Assembly: GCA_016714765.1 (NCBI GenBank)
Contig: JADKCF010000043.1
Span: forward strand, 1 to 64,000
DNA: 64,000 bases
Direction: 5' to 3'
DNA from: Saprospiraceae bacterium
GTDB lineage: Bacteria > Bacteroidota > Bacteroidia > Chitinophagales > Saprospiraceae
Position 1 is the stretch's first letter. Each line of letters starts with the position of its first letter. The notes beneath the pieces were generated by a model. The model did not search any database. It was not told the origin of the DNA and saw nothing but the letters and a program-made list of their open reading frames with translations. This document shows, piece after piece, positions 62,563 through 64,000 of the stretch. Both the position numbers and the translations under genes were made by a program.

Positions 62563-63923
62563 ATTATGTCTTTAATTTTTTTAATCAGACTTTGTGCAGT
62601 GTCAACATCGGCGGCTTCGCAATATATCCTGACTATTGCTTCTGTATTGGATTTACGCATGTGCACCCATCCCTCAGTAAAATCTATTTTAAGACCATCG
62701 ACTTCATTCAGTTTTTCATCTTTAAATGTGGCTTTTATATTTTTGAATATTTCATCCAAATTAAGTTCAGGGCTTAAATCTATTTTGTCTTTAATGATTT
62801 CATAAGAAGGATAAGTGGCTTTAAGGTCAGTCATGCTCATCTTTTTTTCAGCAAGCAAGGATAAAAATATAGCTACGCCTGCTAAAGCATCCCTTCCGTA
62901 ATGCAGATCCGGAACAATGATTCCCCCATTACCCTCCCCACCTATTATAGCAGTGGTTCGTTTCATCTCATTGACCACATTGACTTCACCTACAGCCGAA
63001 GCACTATAATAACCACCATGTTTTATGGTAATATCAGAAAGAGCTCTAGTAGAGGACAGATTTGAAACAGTGTTGCCTTTCTCCCTGCTCAGGATATAAT
63101 CAGCTACTGCTACCAGGGTATATTCTTCACCGAACATACTCCCATCTTCACATACAAACGCCAATCTATCCACATCCGGATCAACACTTATACCCAAATC
63201 TGCTTTTTGTGATTGCACAGTAGACGATAATTGCTCAAGATGTTTTGGCAATGGTTCTGGATTATGAGCAAAATGGCCAAAGTTGCTATCATTCAGCAAA
63301 TGATATGATACACCCAAAGCATCCAGCAATGGAGGTAACGAAATGGCACCTGTCGAATTTATACAATCTACAACTACATGAAAATGAGCATCTTTGATGG
63401 CCTGGAGGTTAAGATGTCTATATTTCAGTATCTCATCTATATGAAATCCAATCGCACCTTCGTACAGGGTGTAATTACCCAGGTTGTCGACTGAAGCAAA
63501 ATCCAATTGGCCCTGATCAATGATATCAATGATCTCCTGTCCGTCGGCAGCAGAAATAAACTCTCCTGTCTGAGTAAGAAATTTGAGTGCATTCCATTCT
63601 TTGGGATTGTGACTGGCAGTAAAAATGATACCTGCACCAGCTCGGAGGTGTGGGACCATCATTTCTACAGTAGGTGTAGTGGACAATCCTACATCTACTA
63701 CATCTAAACCCATAGATAAGAGAGTATTAACTGCCAGTTGGCTTACTATGCTACCACTAAGTCTTCCATCTCTGCCTACCACAACTTTGGGATTTCCATT
63801 ACGTCTTTTCAACCAAATGGCCAGTCCGGCGGCACATTCTACAACGTCAACAGGGGTCAGGTTGGTTCCCGGCTTACCACCGATGGTACCACGAATTCCT
63901 GAAATTGATTTTATTAATGTCAA
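62559..63923 (-). CDS. glmM: Phosphoglucosamine mutase (GlmM) or related phosphohexomutase
   Basis: 454 residues. It interconverts glucosamine-6-P and glucosamine-1-P for peptidoglycan and LPS precursors in the cytosol. The start ISGIRGTIGG is typical, the phosphoserine Ser104 is in FTASHNPKEW, the metal loop is DPDVDRLAFV, and the sugar loop is GGEGNGGIIVP. C-terminal phosphate binding is in MRKSNTEAIVRIY. A phosphomannomutase/phosphoglucomutase activity is also possible; Bacteroidota annotate this form as GlmM. First gene of a four-gene coupled operon. Frame intact. Confidence 0.85.
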   Translation of the reverse strand: MTLIKSISGIRGTIGGKPGTNLTPVDVVECAAGLAIWLKRRNGNPKVVVGRDGRLSGSIVSQLAVNTLLSMGLDVVDVGLSTTPTVEMMVPHLRAGAGIIFTASHNPKEWNALKFLTQTGEFISAADGQEIIDIIDQGQLDFASVDNLGNYTLYEGAIGFHIDEILKYRHLNLQAIKDAHFHVVVDCINSTGAISLPPLLDALGVSYHLLNDSNFGHFAHNPEPLPKHLEQLSSTVQSQKADLGISVDPDVDRLAFVCEDGSMFGEEYTLVAVADYILSREKGNTVSNLSSTRALSDITIKHGGYYSASAVGEVNVVNEMKRTTAIIGGEGNGGIIVPDLHYGRDALAGVAIFLSLLAEKKMSMTDLKATYPSYEIIKDKIDLSPELNLDEIFKNIKATFKDEKLNEVDGLKIDFTEGWVHMRKSNTEAIVRIYCEAADVDTAQSLIKKIKDII

Positions 63924-64000
63924 AATGTAAATTTTTTAGAAATGAAACCCAAAAGTATGACAAATTTTGTTTTTATAGCTTCAAATACCAAGAAGTTTGT

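Overview
The window reads as a piece of a low-GC Bacteroidota chromosome, most like the Saprospiraceae/Chitinophagales branch. The signs are TAnnTTTG -7 promoter elements, a short RpoD of about 289 residues, a long NusB of about 312 residues, type IX secretion (T9SS) sorting domains of both type A and type B, a PorP/SprF-like gene, a Bacteroidota START-like protein, and LytS/LytTR signalling. Family placement is an inference. No rRNA, tRNA, CRISPR array or insertion sequence was recognised.

Layout. 1-2.96 kb: four badly frame-broken genes (gliding-motility C-terminal domain, PorP/SprF, HD hydrolase, TonB-like). 3.1-10.1 kb: nusB, an OmpA-like secreted protein, guaA, a periplasmic-binding-type lipoprotein, a TrmH-type methyltransferase and two coiled-coil proteins, closed by a terminator. 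10.3-12.3 kb: NlpC/P60 hydrolase and a biotin carboxylase. 12.5-17.9 kb: a giant repeat adhesin. 17.9-26.6 kb: AT-rich accessory block with a glycosyltransferase, two FkbM methyltransferases, a T9SS cargo protein and a LytS/LytTR two-component pair. 26.8-39.7 kb: mostly housekeeping and stress genes (folE, two Usp proteins, aldehyde dehydrogenase, M28 peptidase, GH16 glucanase, TatD, TcdA, RlmL-like methyltransferase, rpoD). 40.1-58.7 kb: a nine-gene same-strand run. 58.7-63.9 kb: an opposite-strand operon with glmM, two class V aminotransferases and a serine hydrolase.

The most interesting part is 40.1-54.7 kb. A metacaspase-like protease sits 17 bp upstream of a single very large protein (after frame repair) made of a CHAT protease, an nSTAND NTPase, one membrane helix and WD40 propellers. 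Short gaps then lead to an MpaB/Lcp-family oxygenase, a SAM methyltransferase, a giant Ser/Thr kinase-AAA ATPase-GAF-adenylate cyclase and an HD-domain phosphohydrolase. The first pair resembles NTPase-controlled caspase-like conflict or regulated-cell-death modules of multicellular bacteria. The last pair looks like a complete cyclic-nucleotide make-and-break module. Whether all of them act together is untested.

A second theme affects every reading of this window: at least 14 genes are split by one- or two-base frame changes, many of them inside short homopolymer runs, and removing or adding one base restores the expected family sequence. This looks more like homopolymer-length error in the assembly, worst at the left end, than genuine gene decay. 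Split genes are therefore given below as single features, with the break positions noted.
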